64,000 bases of DNA from Symbiodinium natans (lineage: Eukaryota > Sar > Dinophyceae > Suessiales > Symbiodiniaceae): positions 672,501-736,500 of the forward strand of contig CAJNDS010002501.1 of NCBI GenBank assembly GCA_905221605.1. Direction: 5' to 3'. Below are positions 21,401-31,099 of this stretch, one piece after another. The stretch's first letter is position 1. Every line of letters begins with the position of its first letter. The notes below the pieces were generated by a model. It made no database searches and was not told where the DNA came from. It saw nothing but the letters and a program-made list of their open reading frames with translations. The translations under genes were made by a program, and so were the position numbers.

Positions 21401-23362
21401 GGGTTCAGGGTTCAGGGTTTAGGGTTTAGGGTTTAGGGTTTAGGGTTTAGGGTTTAGGGTTTATAGGGAATAGGGTTTAGGGTGCAGGGTTTATAAGGTG
21501 TAGGGTTTAGGACTGAGGGCTTGAAATTCTCAACTAGCCTGCCGAGAGAGCTGAGAAAACAAGAGGCACCCCTGCTTTGCTGAAGGGGGCGTGTCCCTAC
21601 GCTACCTCCTCGATCGCCCAGGGGAAAACAGGGTTGAGCTTTATTCCCTAAACCCTAAACCCCAAACCCTAAATCCTAAACCCTAAACCCTAAACCCTAA
21701 ACCCCAACAATGCACCTTAAACCCTAAACCAATAATAAAGCCCCGCCAGGTACGTACGAAACCTAACCGTAAAGGACTGGGTAGCCCACTAGCCATACTA
21801 TCATAAGGGCACCCTTTTTTGGGGCTGGTCACTTTGTAAGGGAACCTTGAACAAGGGTACCACTGGGCTACCAAGAAGATGGAATTAAAAGTTCTACCGG
21901 GCATCCCAAGGTACTTCTGAGATGCCGCGATCATCATCATCCGGTCCATCTCCCCGCCGGTGTACGCCCGACCGTCCATGTCAAACTCGGCGAGCCCGAC
22001 GAACACTACTTGCCCCGGCCGCGCTGATATTGGTGCTTCACCTCGCGGGTTCGCTTGTAGTGGGGAAGGAGGAGTTAGCAATGAGGTACCTGGTAGAACC
22101 GCTTAAAGGGCTTGTACAGGGAAATAGCCCTAAACCCTAAACCCGAAACCCAGAACCCTAAACCCTACACCCAAAGGGGTATAGGGTACCGAATTCCCAG
22201 TAGGTCGCGGTTTGACAACTCCGGATCTCCGTGGTAGTTGTCGATCCGTTCGTGCGTCCCAGCGCGTCCGTGCGGCAAACCTCTCATGGGTTCCCCAACT
22301 ACCCCCCTCTATAGCGTTTAGGGTTTAGGGTTTAGGGTTTAGGGTTTAGGGTTTAGGGTTTAGGGTTTAGGGTTTAGGGTTTAGGGTTTCGGGTTTAGGC
22401 CCCCCACACCCCCCCCAGGTTCCCCCTATAATTCAGGCTATGTAGGGATGACTAAGCCTAATTAAGGTTGTTTAAGGGCGGGAACCTGGGGGGTGGTAGC
22501 CCTACACCCTAAACCCTAAAACCCCAAACCCCAAACACCAGACCCTAAACCCTAAACCCTAAACCCTAAACCCTACACCTAGGGGGGGGTGGTATAGAGG
22601 CGGGTAGTAGGGAAACCCATGAACCTCTCTCGGAGAAGTCCGACCACAGCTCGGGCATCTTCTGGTTGATGCTGCGATGGAACACCTTGGTAGCCCAGTT
22701 ACCTTATTACAATAAGGTTTTGTTGGGGAGGGTTTAGGGCTTAGGGCTTAGAGCTTGGGGCCCAGGGGTGTTGGGTACTCCTATACGGGAACCTACCGTG
22801 CCCACAAGGGTACCACTCTGCCAAGACACGCTATGCCGCGCCACTGGGAAGGCGCTGATGCCCGATGGCAGGGTCTGGAGCCCGCAGTTCAGCCGCCGCT
22901 CCTCGGTTGCCGGCCCATGGCCCACACGCGGCATGCTGCTCTCTACGCCTCACTTCTAGGGCAGGCTTGAGGAAGTCTTGCGGCCAGGAGGTTTAGGGTT
23001 TAGGGTTTAGGGTTTAGGGTTTGGGGTTTAGGGTTTAGGGTTTAGGGTTTGGGGTTTAGGGTTTAGGGTTTAGGGTTTAGGGTTTAGGGTTTAGGGTTTA
23101 GGGTTTAGGGTTTAGGGTTTAGGGTTTAGGGTTTAGGGTTAGGTTTAGGGTTTAGGGTTTAGGGTTTAGGGTTTAGGGTTTAGGGTTTAGGGTTTAGGGT
23201 TTAGGGTTTAGGGTTTAGGGTTTAGGGTTTAGGGTTTAGGGTTTAGGGTTTAGGGTTTAGGGTTTAGGGTTTAGGGTTTAGGCTTCAGGAAGTCTTGCAG
23301 CCAGGCATGAAGGTCCATCAAGAGTTGTGGACCACAGGTCCGACATGACTCGCCTGCGAGCT
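18452..23362 (-). CDS. Large multi-exon gene, function unknown
   Basis: Minus-strand exons in order: about 23282-23362 (CRTCGPQLLMDLHAWLQDF), 22830-22945 (PATEERRLNCGLQTLPSG), 22626-22685 (VFHRSINQKMPELWSDF), 22190-22283 (GTHERIDNYHGDPELSNRD), 21876-22062 (PGQVVFVGLAEFDMDGRAY), 21725-21776, 20786-20893 (GRDVVFVGPGATGCELFH), 19745-19825 (PPGDMFDGTWGAASLYG) and, less certainly, 19145-19270, 18720-18800 and 18452-18604. Removing MITE introns joins RHSV to FHRSINQK and FSERG to LPHGRAG in frame, which is strong evidence for a real split gene. I do not recognise a domain. The lower-numbered exons may belong to a different gene. N and C termini are not defined. Confidence 0.6.
18607..18719. mobile_element. 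Introner/MITE, family A
   Basis: CTTGGTAGCCCGG at the left and CACTGGGGCACCAAG at the right are inverted; length is 113 bp. The interior CCTTTTTGGGG and ACGGGAACCT blocks are shared with other family A copies (21777, 22686, 25009, 35699 and about 36177). Open sequence flanks it on the minus strand. Confidence 0.65.
18921..19011. mobile_element. MITE, family F
   Basis: TAGTTCTCTCAACTAGGGTC at the left, with CCCAAACTTAGAGC at the right, is the inverted pair seen also at 74-235 and 33356-33472. No coding capacity. Confidence 0.5.
20517..20720. repeat. 8-bp tandem repeat (CTCCTAAA)
   Basis: About 20 units of an 8-mer derived in appearance from CCCTAAA (CTCCTAAA, with CACC and CTTC variants). 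It grades into normal CCCTAAA at 20706-20735. Confidence 0.85.
21777..21875 (-). mobile_element. Introner/MITE, family A, probable intron
   Basis: The 99-bp element has ends CTGGGTAGCCCACT and AGTGGTACCC/GGGCTACCAAG. On the minus strand a GTAGCC donor and CCCAG acceptor lie within its ends. Splicing there fuses GRTFNSIFL to SFTVRFRTYLAG in frame. The duplicated flank is imperfect. Confidence 0.6.
22278..22629 (-). mobile_element. Introner/MITE, family D, 8-bp TSD, two telomeric insertions
   Basis: AACCTCTC is present at 22278-22285 and 22622-22629, immediately outside inverted ends ATGGGTTCCCC and GGGAAACCCATG. The left arm is split by a 10-12 unit TTTAGGG array (22317-22397) and the right arm by a CCCTAAA array (about 22502-22577). 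Removing the element and one TSD copy on the minus strand gives FSERGLPHGRAG without frame change. Confidence 0.75.
22682..22829 (-). mobile_element. Introner/MITE, family A, ACAC TSD
   Basis: ACAC at 22682-22685 and 22826-22829 flanks CTTGGTAGCCCAG ... CTGCCAAG. A short TTTAGGG/TTAGGGC block (about 22728-22755) interrupts it. On the minus strand a GTGT donor and CAAG acceptor remove the element plus one TSD copy, giving RHSVFHRSINQK. Confidence 0.75.
22991..23281. repeat. Longest TTTAGGG array, flanked by a duplicated coding segment
   Basis: About 40 heptamer units lie between two near-identical copies (23 of 25 bases) of a coding stretch: 22963-22990 and 23281-23306. On the minus strand these read PQDFLKP and LQDFLKP. 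Confidence 0.85.
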
Positions 23363-23605
23363 AAACCCTAAACCCTGAACACCAAACCCTGAAGCCTAAA
23401 CCCTAAACCCCCAACATGGGCTAACCCTGCAACCTAAATTCTTATCCGCAAAAAACGGTTACCTGAAAACCTACAACCCTAAACCCTGCATCCCCCGCTG
23501 CATGGGTCGACTCAAGACAGGGCCCGACCATGCCCCTAAACCCTAAACTCTAAACCCCAAACCCTAAACCCTAAACCCCAAACCCTAAACCCTAAACCTG
23601 CAAGA
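23363..23605. repeat. CCCTAAA arrays, no gene seen
   Basis: Short degenerate CCCTAAA arrays alternate with patches under 60 bp. Nothing translates convincingly. Confidence 0.6.
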
Positions 23606-23673
23606 AACAGCTTCCCTTGGGAAGGCCTTCTCTTCGAGGCTGATGGGCAGAAGCTGTACCGAGCCGTGCTCCG
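23606..23673 (+). CDS. Isolated exon, unknown protein
   Basis: The plus strand reads FPWEGLLFEADGQKLYRAV and then LRPPQ, followed by GTCTAAG as a possible donor. The opposite strand is less protein-like. Flanked by telomere-like arrays on both sides. Confidence 0.35.
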
Positions 23674-23997
23674 TCCTCCGCAGGTCTAAGAAAGGACGGT
23701 CTAAGAAAAAGGACGTTTAGGGTTTAGGGTGTAGGGTTTAGGGTTTAGGGTCTAGGGTCTAGGGTGTAGGGTGTGGGGTGTAGGGTGTTAAGTTTTGGAC
23801 ACATTGATTTTCAAGATCTTAGGGGTTGAATTGAATACCCTAGCCCAAAAAAAGGTTAACTTTTCTCAATAGAAATTATATATAACCAAAACAGGTTGAA
23901 CAGGTTCACTACCCAGCCTGTAAGAGTTTAGGGCTTAGAGCTTTAGGGTTAGAACGCAGCATGCCACCAAGGGGAGCCAAGCGCACATGCACTGACT

Positions 23998-24083
23998 TCT
24001 CTAACCTGTGGTCCCTTTTGGGGTCCTTACAAGGCGGCCCCTGTTAAGTAGGGGAACCAAAAAGCGGCCAGAACTTAGAGAAC
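23998..24083. mobile_element. MITE, family F-like
   Basis: TCTCTAACCTGTGGTCCC at the left and ACTTAGAGA at the right form an inverted pair. The interior GGTCCTTACAAGGCGGCCCC resembles the block at about 17090-17115. It sits between open stretches on both strands (including 24086-24225), so the host gene's strand is not clear. Confidence 0.5.
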
Positions 24084-24225
24084 TGGCCATGCGTTCGGTT
24101 CGTGCGCAGCGCTTGACACAGACACACAAGCTTGAAGACTTCGCATGAGGAGCAGATAGGAAGGCAATCCTTGTAATTGCTACAACTGGGCTCATGTTCA
24201 GGGAGTCATACAGTACTCTCTTCAT

Positions 24226-24837
24226 GGTAGACCCTAAGCCCTAAGCCCCAAGCCCCAAGCCCCAAGCCCTAAACCCTAAACCCCAGACCCTAAACCCTAA
24301 CCCTAAACCCTTAACAGATAACCCTGCATGCCAAATCCGAAGCCCATGGACACCAACTTTGTCAAGCCTAAACTCAGCGAAACGAAGCCCTCCATCTACC
24401 AATTGCTTACAAAACCCCAACATGACAAAAAATCTTCCTATAAGCATAATATGAGCATGACTATTTCTTAAAATTTGTTGGGGGGAAGTGGTTCTTATGT
24501 AAATAGTAGTCATTGTCGCTCGAGCCACCAATTTGAGAGGTTAGGGCTGCCCTCGAGGCCATAGGCAGCTTCGATTCTTTTCGGGTTTAGAGTTTAGGGT
24601 TTCAGGGCTGTGGGGCTTAGAAGTTCTTAGGGTTGAGCCACTTGGAACTCTTCAGTTTGGGAAGCACGGTCCAGACATGAAGAAGCTACTTATGCATCCT
24701 ACTTGGTCCTCCCGTGACATAGTGGGCACCCAGCACATGCGCTGCACTGAAGTCAGCGCTTAGCGTTTAGGATTTAGGGTTTAGGGCTTGGACGTCGGGT
24801 TCCTGCTCGAGGGAGAGGGCGTGGCGCCCTATCGCTT
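24226..24837. other. Mixed patch: AT-richer open frame and exon-like islands, unassigned
   Basis: 24310-24531 is lower in GC than its surroundings and open on the minus strand, with no recognised motif. 24640-24760 is also unique. No confident gene. Confidence 0.35.
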
Positions 24838-25008
24838 TTGCCCGGAAGTGCCAACGCAAAGGTGCAACTCAGACCTTTAGGACTTCAGGCCTTAGGCCGT
24901 GCATCATCTACAGTCTCATGGGATGGCGGCAAACTCGCGACGGACAACTGCGAACATGCATCAGATCAAATGCCCAAACACTGGTATTTACAGCGTTTTT
25001 GCCTGCCA
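24838..25008 (+). CDS. Probable exon upstream of an introner, unknown protein
   Basis: The plus-strand frame includes NAKVQLRPLGLQALGRAS and VSWDGGKLATDNCEHASDQM and ends just before a family A element at 25009. A second plus frame is also open here, so the reading frame is not certain. Confidence 0.35.
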
Positions 25009-25158
25009 CTTGGTAGCCCACCCCTTTTTCGGAATGGTTACTGCACAACCCAAAACCCTAAACCCTAAACCCTAAACCCTAAAACCTAAACCCTAAACCC
25101 TAAACCCTAAACCCTACACCAAAAAAAAAAAGATAAAGGGCACCACTGGGCTGCCAAG
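25009..25158. mobile_element. MITE, family A, split by CCCTAAA array
   Basis: The left end CTTGGTAGCCCACC...TTTTTCGGAATGGTTAC matches other copies up to about 25049. A CCCTAAA array of about ten units (25051-25118) replaces the middle. The right end AAAGGGCACCACTGGGC...CCAAG resumes at about 25133. Confidence 0.7.
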
Positions 25159-26260
25159 GCTAGGGGGCATCAGCGAACTCAACCCGGGGAGAAGAAGAGA
25201 GTTTAGGGTTTAGGGTTTAGGGTTTAGGGTTTAGGGTTTAGGGTTTAGGGTTTAGGGTTTAGGGTTTAGGGTTTAGGGTTCAAGGGGGGTAGGTACCAAG
25301 GGAACCTTAAGAAAGCTTTGGGGGCCTTACGGGGTAGTAGGGAGCATTAGGGGACATACCCCGCTTGAACCCCTCTCCCTCTCAGAAACCCAATAAGGGG
25401 TTGTTCGGGGGAAGTTGCGACACCTACATCCCAACTCTCAAACCCTACACCGGGCCTACACCCCCCTGCGCACCCGAAACCCTAAACCCTAAACCATAAA
25501 GCCGATGCACCCTAAACTCTCACAGCCCTGAAGGCCCGGAGGCTTGCAGTTTGAGTGTCTAGAGTAGCTTTCTCCTCCGCTTTTCCGCCAACCAGAAAAC
25601 AGAGGATAAGACTTGCTTGGGGAACCCAAGGACTCGAGGGTTGAGAGCCCAACACACAACCCAAGCGCCCAAAACCCTAAACCCTGAACCCTAAACCCTA
25701 AACCCCCATACTTCAAAAACGTTTTTTTAAGAAGGTACTTTCCGTAGGCAGGAAGCCCCGGAATCCTTATGCCCCAATCAAGCTGTTTTACCTCCGGTTT
25801 AGGGCTTACATGGCTATCCCTGAGAAGGTTCGAACCCATTAAAGCTCGAGTTCCCGCGCAACCTCCAACCCCTCACCCTAAACCTCCAAACCCCTAAACC
25901 CTAAACCTCCAAACCCCTAAACCCCTAAACTGCTAAACCCCCTAAACCGCTAAACCCTGAACCCGAAACCTCTAAACCCCTAAACTCGAAACCCCCCAAA
26001 CCCTGAAACCTGAACTCCTACACCCTAAACCCTAAACCCTAAACCCTAAACCCTAAACCCTAAACCCTAAACCCTAAACCCTAAACCCTAAGCCCTAAAC
26101 CCTAAACCCTAGGCGTTTTGTTGTGTTCGGGTTTGGGCGATTTATGGCTTTTGGGCTTTCAAGGGCCCATTGTCAGGGTTCGCCCTAACAACCCAAAAGC
26201 TGCCTCTTTGTAGGTTGCCTATAAAGACCCCACAAGGGGTGTTATAACAGTTCGTAAGGT
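25159..26260. other. Telomere-repeat spacer; one unassigned minus open frame
   Basis: TTTAGGG arrays (25200-25270) and CCCTAAA arrays (26018-26110) are present. 25700-25840 reads SHVSPKPEVKQLDWGIRIPG on the minus strand, perhaps an exon, but it has no family signature. The rest is degenerate heptamers. Confidence 0.4.
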
Positions 26261-26263
26261 AGG

Positions 26264-26516
26264 GTGCAGGGCTTAGGGCTTAGGGCTTAGGGCTTAGGGC
26301 TTAGGGCTTAGGGCTTAGGGCTTAGGGCTTAGGGCTTAGGGCTTAGGGCTTAGGGCTTAGGGCTTAGGGCTTAGGGCTTAGGGCTTAGGGCTTAGGGCTT
26401 AGGGCTTAGGGCTTAGGGCTTAGGGCTTAGGGCTTAGGGCTTAGGGCTTAGGGCTTAGGGCTTAGGGCTTAGGGCTTAGGGCTTAGGGCTTAGGGCTTAG
26501 GGCTTAGGGCTTAGGA
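26264..26516. repeat. Homogeneous TTAGGGC (GGGCTTA) array, about 35 units
   Basis: About 250 bp of near-perfect GGGCTTA repeats with no TTTAGGG unit inside. It is far more uniform than the surrounding telomere-like arrays. Confidence 0.95.
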
Positions 26517-26760
26517 TTTTCTGGGAAGGAAGAACTGACGCACACAGCGCTCATCCTCATGCTCCCTGCGCCCGGGTGCGTTTCGAAGGGCTAAGGTTTA
26601 GGGTTCTTAAGTTTGCTTTAGGGTTTAAGGTTTAAGGTTTAGGGTTTCTAGGTTTCGGGAGTCTTCAGCTGTTTCAGCTAAAACCAACCATCCTCCGGGA
26701 AGGAGTAGGGAGTGGACCACGTTCATAAATGCCCCGAAAGCACTTTGGTGTCACCTACTT

Positions 26761-26863
26761 CTTGGCATGTGTCCCCTTACACTTACAGTCCTTGTTGGGG
26801 ATTCTAGTACCCCCTACTATAATCCCTCCGAAGGACTGTTAGTATAAGGGGGAACATGCCAAG
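26761..26863. mobile_element. MITE, family C
   Basis: CTTGGCATGTGTCCCCTTAC and GTAAGGGGGAACATGCCAAG-type ends are inverted (103 bp). The inner pair is ACAGTCCTT/AAGGACTGTT, with GATTCTAGTACCCCCTAC in the loop. Confidence 0.75.
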
Positions 26864-26959
26864 GCTTAGGATTCAACCCTCAAACCCTCAAACCCTCACA
26901 GCCGAAAGCCCTCAAACCCTAAAACCCTAAAACCCCCTAAAGCCCTCAAACCCCCTAAA

Positions 26960-27235
26960 ACCCTAAATCCTAAATCTACGTGGTCGGCGTCCTGCTCATT
27001 CCCTGGCGCCGGCCCTTCAAGTAGGGGAGCACCTTCTTTCATGGGTTCTCCTACTCCCCGCCTCTATACTACCCCCCAAGGTTCCCCCCTTGAAATAGCT
27101 AAGCCTAACTATCCCTAAATAGCCTTAATTATGGGGGGAACCTAGGGAGGGGGGGGGGGGTAGCATAGAGGGGGTAGTAAGGGAGCCCATGATCTTTGCC
27201 CATGCCTGCTTCGCTGGCAACTGGGAAGCCTAAAC
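26960..27235 (-). CDS. Exon pair interrupted by a family D element, unknown protein
   Basis: On the minus strand 27198-27235 reads FPVASEAGMGK and 26962-27034 reads EGAPLLEGPAPGNEQDADHV. Removing the element at 27040-27191 with one TCTTT copy joins them as AGMGKEGAPLLEGPA. No family is recognised. Confidence 0.45.
27040..27191 (-). mobile_element. MITE, family D, uninterrupted copy
   Basis: Ends CATGGGTTCTCCTACTCC and GGGGTAGTAAGGGAGCCCATG-type are inverted. Direct repeat TCTTT lies at 27035-27039 and 27193-27197. This copy has no telomeric insertion and so serves as the reference for the split copies at 352 and 22286. Confidence 0.7.
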
Positions 27236-28130
27236 CCTGAACCCCCAAATTCTCAAGCATGAAACAATCTCTAAACCCTGGAGCCCTATAAACCAACATT
27301 ACAAACCCTGAGCCCTAAGCCCTAAGCCCTAAGCCCTGAGCCCTGAGCCCTAAGACCTGAACCCTACCCAAACCCGGCTTTGCTTACGGCTGTGTCGGCG
27401 TTAGACGGAGGCTTCTGTGCAGAGTTTCGCCATGATAGCTTTAGGGGTTAGGGTTTAGGGTTTAGGGTTTAGGGTTTAGGGTTTAGGGTTTAGGGTTTAG
27501 GGTTTAGGGTTTAGGGTTTAGGGTTTAGGGTTTAGGGTTTGGCGTTTAGGGTTTCGGGTTTAGGGTTTAGGGTGCTGAAAGGAACCCGCAACATCACCTG
27601 ACTCAAAGGGTCCATGCACTTTAATGAATAGGGAATGAAGGGGCTTTAAAGTACTTGCCATACAGTGCCTTTCGGGCCAAAGTATAGGCCCTAAACCCTA
27701 AACCCTAACCCTAAACCCTAAACCCTATTCCCTAAGCCTGGCGACCCTCGGCGCAACCTTAAACCCCAAGCTCGATAAACCCTATGGATGTGACATGGAC
27801 CCTTCGGGCGGAGCCCTATCGAGATTGGGGTTTAGGGTAAGTTGAGAGTTTGAGGTGCATGTTTAGCTAGGGTTTAAAAACAGGGTTTAGGATTGAATTA
27901 GGGCTTAGGGAGTTTAGGGTTTAACAACCTGGGCATGTCCAAAAACAGGGGTATCCCTTTTCTTCCGCAGTCCCCTTAAAGGGGCCCCCAAAAAAGGGCA
28001 CCGCTTATTTTCGGAAACCCCCACATGGGGTTCCGTCACCTCCCCCAAAACCCTAAACCCTAGACCCTAAACCCTAAACCTTAAACCCCAAACCCTAAAC
28101 CCCCAACCCTACACCCTAGACCTTAAACCC
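27236..28130. other. Telomere-repeat spacer
   Basis: A TTTAGGG array of about 16 units (27440-27540) and CCCTAAA patches are present. Possible minus exon at 27355-27435 (RNSAQKPPSNADTAVSKAG). Nothing else is convincing. Confidence 0.45.
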
Positions 28131-28131
28131 T

Positions 28132-29322
28132 ATCAGTGCAACCGTTGTGCCTGCCAGACCTCCTCCGAGAACTCCTCGCGCAGACCTTTGAAATTTTACA
28201 GGACTTGCCTTAAGGGCAGTTCGCATGGGCCCCCTTAAACGGGGACCCCTTATCCCCTCTACAAATCAAGGGCCCATACATCAGAACCCCTTAAGGGAGG
28301 TAAGAGACAAAACTAAGGGCCCATGAAACTACCGTTTAGGGTTTAGGGTTTAGGGTTTAGGGTTTAGGGTTTAGGGTTTTGGGTTTTGGGTTTTGGGTTG
28401 AAATTTCTTAGCAGGTAGGTCGTGATGGAGTCCTACTGTCCTTCGGGGGTCTGGGAATCCAATTACATCCTCGATAGCCCAGGCGAAAACGTTAAACCTT
28501 ATTGCTTATTCCTATACAATAAGGAAACACAAAAGAGCTTAAAGTTCTCAGCTACAGGCTAGGCAAGTAAAAAATCCATACGAAGGAGATTCCACCTGGT
28601 TGGAGACAGGGTTTGGAGCTTCCTGCATCCGATCGTTCATTGACGGCGGCTACGCGTGCGTTAAACAGTCAACCCCGCCCTAACCCTAAACTCTAGAATC
28701 GAAACCCTAACCCGAAAACCCTAAGCCTAAACCCTAAACCCTATAAAGCCCAAACCCTAACCCCTAAATCCCAAACCCTAAAACACTAAAACCCCGGAAA
28801 GCTCAAGATCCACCTATATAACGACCCTGGGTCGCAAAGACTGGACCATCGGGTCAGGAGTCAGAAGGCGAACCCTAAAGTGGACCTCTTAGGGTTTAGG
28901 GTTTAGGGTTTAGGGTTGAGGGTTTAGGTTTCAGGGTTCAGGGTTCAGGGTTTAGGGTTTAGGGTTGAGGGTTTAGGGTTTAGGGCTTCGGGCTTAGGGC
29001 TTAGGGACCTCTTAGATGTCCAGTAACCTAGGGAGGACTGAAGGTCAACTAGATGTTCTAGGGATACCTGCTCTACTACGAAGACATCTGACGATAAACC
29101 TTTTTTCCTCAAGGGCCTTGACGTTCAGGGTTTACGGCTTGGGTTTTGGGAATTAGGGCTTGAGATCCCTATATTGCAATGGGCTTAGGGTTTCGGGTTT
29201 AGGGTTAGGGTTTAGCGTTTGGGGCTAGGGAGGGGGCTACATTAAACTCGAGACCTTTCACCCAAGGTCCGGTCGCGAGTCGCAAGCCAACGCCGCGCAA
29301 CTCCGCTGTTAGAGTGTTAGAG
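28132..29322 (-). CDS. Possible split gene, unknown; terminal exon at 28132
   Basis: A minus-strand exon at 29240-29322 reads LTAELRGVGLRLATGPWVKG. A terminal exon at about 28132-28190 reads FKGLREEFSEEVWQAQRLH then stop. Linking them is inference. The plus strand at 28806-28892 is also open (ITTLGRKDWTIGSGVRRRT) and may be an unrelated exon. Confidence 0.3.
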
Positions 29323-29530
29323 ATTGCCGGTGAAACGGGGCGGGGCGAGGGGGGATTTAGAGTGTAGGGTTTAGGGTTTAGGGTTTAGGGTTTAGGGTTT
29401 AGGGTTTAGGGTTTAGGGTTTAGGGTTTAGGGTTTAGGGTTTAGGGTTTAGGGTTTAGGGTTTAGGGTTTGGGGATTAGCGCTGCAAGAGCCAACTCCTG
29501 CATGGGATTCACGAAGGAGGAGGCCCGCCT

Positions 29531-30829
29531 TTAGGAGGCGATCAAGCCGAAAAAGCTCAGGATCAGCAGGCCACTGTTAAAGAAGGCGACTGCTGCTGAA
29601 CCCACCTGGGGGGTCTAGGGTTTAGGGTTTAGGGTTTAGGGTTTAGGGTTTAGGGTTTAGGGTTTAGGGTTTAGGGTTTAGGGTTTAGGGAAACCGTAAA
29701 CCATAAACCATTATTTAAGGGTCCCTCTCATCAGGACCATCATTCCCGCCTAATTTCAGTCTATGTTGGGGGTTCCATATTCTCGAAGACTCCCCCCGCC
29801 TGCACCTCCAATGTGGTCGTGGTGGTCGTGGTCGTGGTGCTGGGGCCTTGCTTGCTGAGTTCATAGGAATCCAAACAGTGTACACTTTAATGCCTAAACC
29901 CTAAACCCTAAACCCTAAACCCTAAACCCTAAACCCTAAACCCAAAAAGTGTAAAGTGTACTCATTCAGCTACTAAGGGGGCAGAGGCTGGCGTTCGAGC
30001 CCTGCATGGCGACCTTGTAGGAACCAGTACAGGAATCCAGGGCTGGTTGTACCTTACTTCTCCAATAGCCAAGGGAAAAAAAGGGTTAAACTCTACTATT
30101 CCTACTACATAAGGAAACAATGCCTAAACCCTCAACCCTAAACCCTAAACCCTAAACCCAAAAGTTTAAAGTTCAGCTGTTGGAGAAGAGTAAGGTACTA
30201 CGCATGAGGGATCGAGGCTGCAAGAGAGGCCGCTGTAGTAGCACATCGCAAGAACGTCTCCCTGACAGACATACTTGAAACTTCCGTAGCCCGCCATGCT
30301 GTCAGTGGTCGCGCAGACCTCAAGGGGATAGACCGACGTGTTCTCTGCCGTTGTGTTGCAATCCTGATCCATGTAGTAGGCAAAGGAGATTGAGTGAGCT
30401 GTCACCAACGTCACCTTCTCGGTAGTTACGCCCGACTGTTCCGCACCGCAGTGATCCGTCCAATGGATTGCCATGTCTTGCGGGTCTGTGCAGTCGGGAT
30501 TTGCGTGCGATTCGATCTCTACAGTCCTGCCCGGGACGGGCATCCTATCGACGATGGCAATGGTCTTGGAATCTTGGCATGCGCCCACTTGCCCCATCAC
30601 GTAGCTTCGCGTCCTGAAGGGGGACCGGGTCTGAACTTCGTGCTTCGGCTTCGTCTACTTTGCACTTACAAGGCAACAACTTGCAGCTTACAGCCCTGAC
30701 CGCCAGCCGAAGAGTCCTGGTCCCACTTGAGCAGTCGCTGCTGTTGAACAGGTCTCTTATCACCCATTCAAATTGCGCGGTGCTCATCACGGGCCATGCC
30801 AGAACAAGGCACAACCCCTTTGCCAGCAT
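29531..30829 (-). CDS. Secreted Cys-rich protein with Thr-rich stalk and C-terminal hydrophobic tail
   Basis: ATG at 30829 opens MLAKGLCLVLAWPVMSTAQ, a signal peptide. The first exon runs to about 30695. The ectodomain exon (about 30653-30199) has spaced cysteines in recurrent Y/F-x-x-x-x-C patterns (FNSSDCSSG, YYMDQDCNT, YYSGLSCSLD) and N-glycosylation-type sequons (NTT, NTS). The next exon (30052 to about 29965) continues DSCTGSYKVAMQGSNASLC. Exon about 29872-29750 carries eight consecutive Thr. The last exon (29605-29531) encodes AVAFFNSGLLILSFFGLIAS and stop. This layout fits a GPI-anchored or single-pass surface protein. The exon 1/2 junction is unresolved. No named family. Confidence 0.6.
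30053..30198 (-). mobile_element. Introner/MITE, family G, with GTAC repeat and CCCTAAA insertion
   Basis: Near-palindromic ends CTTCTCCAATAGCC and GCTGTTGGAGAAG lie inside a GTAC direct repeat (30049-30052 and 30195-30198). The minus strand has a GTAC donor and TAAG acceptor. Splicing joins DPSCV to VQPALDSCTG in frame. A CCCTAAA array occupies 30126-30158. Related sequence occurs near 28470-28560 and 21600-21645. Confidence 0.65.
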
Positions 30830-30967
30830 GTGGCCGGGGAGTGCAGAGAAGGCAGGATATGGAAGCTGGATGGAAAAGCCACTGAGGTGCCAGAGCACTG
30901 CACAGCATCGGCATCTAGACGCATCTTAACAGCATCAAGCAGAACGGCACCAGCGTAGCCAATGCAG

Positions 30968-31096
30968 AAACTAGACCCAGGAGTAACCTGGGAATATAAA
31001 AGGGGTACCCTCTTTCATCTAAAGGGTGCTTAGACCCAAGAGTAACCTGGGAATAGAAAGGGGGGGGTACCCTTTTTCATCTCAAAGGGGGGCTTA
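30968..31096. mobile_element. Family E element, tandem pair
   Basis: TAGACCCAGGAGTAACCTGG (30972) and TAGACCCAAGAGTAACCTGG (31031) each lead into a GGGGTACCCTNTTTCATCT block. A third copy is near 17130. Too degenerate to define TIRs. Confidence 0.5.
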
Positions 31097-31099
31097 TGA

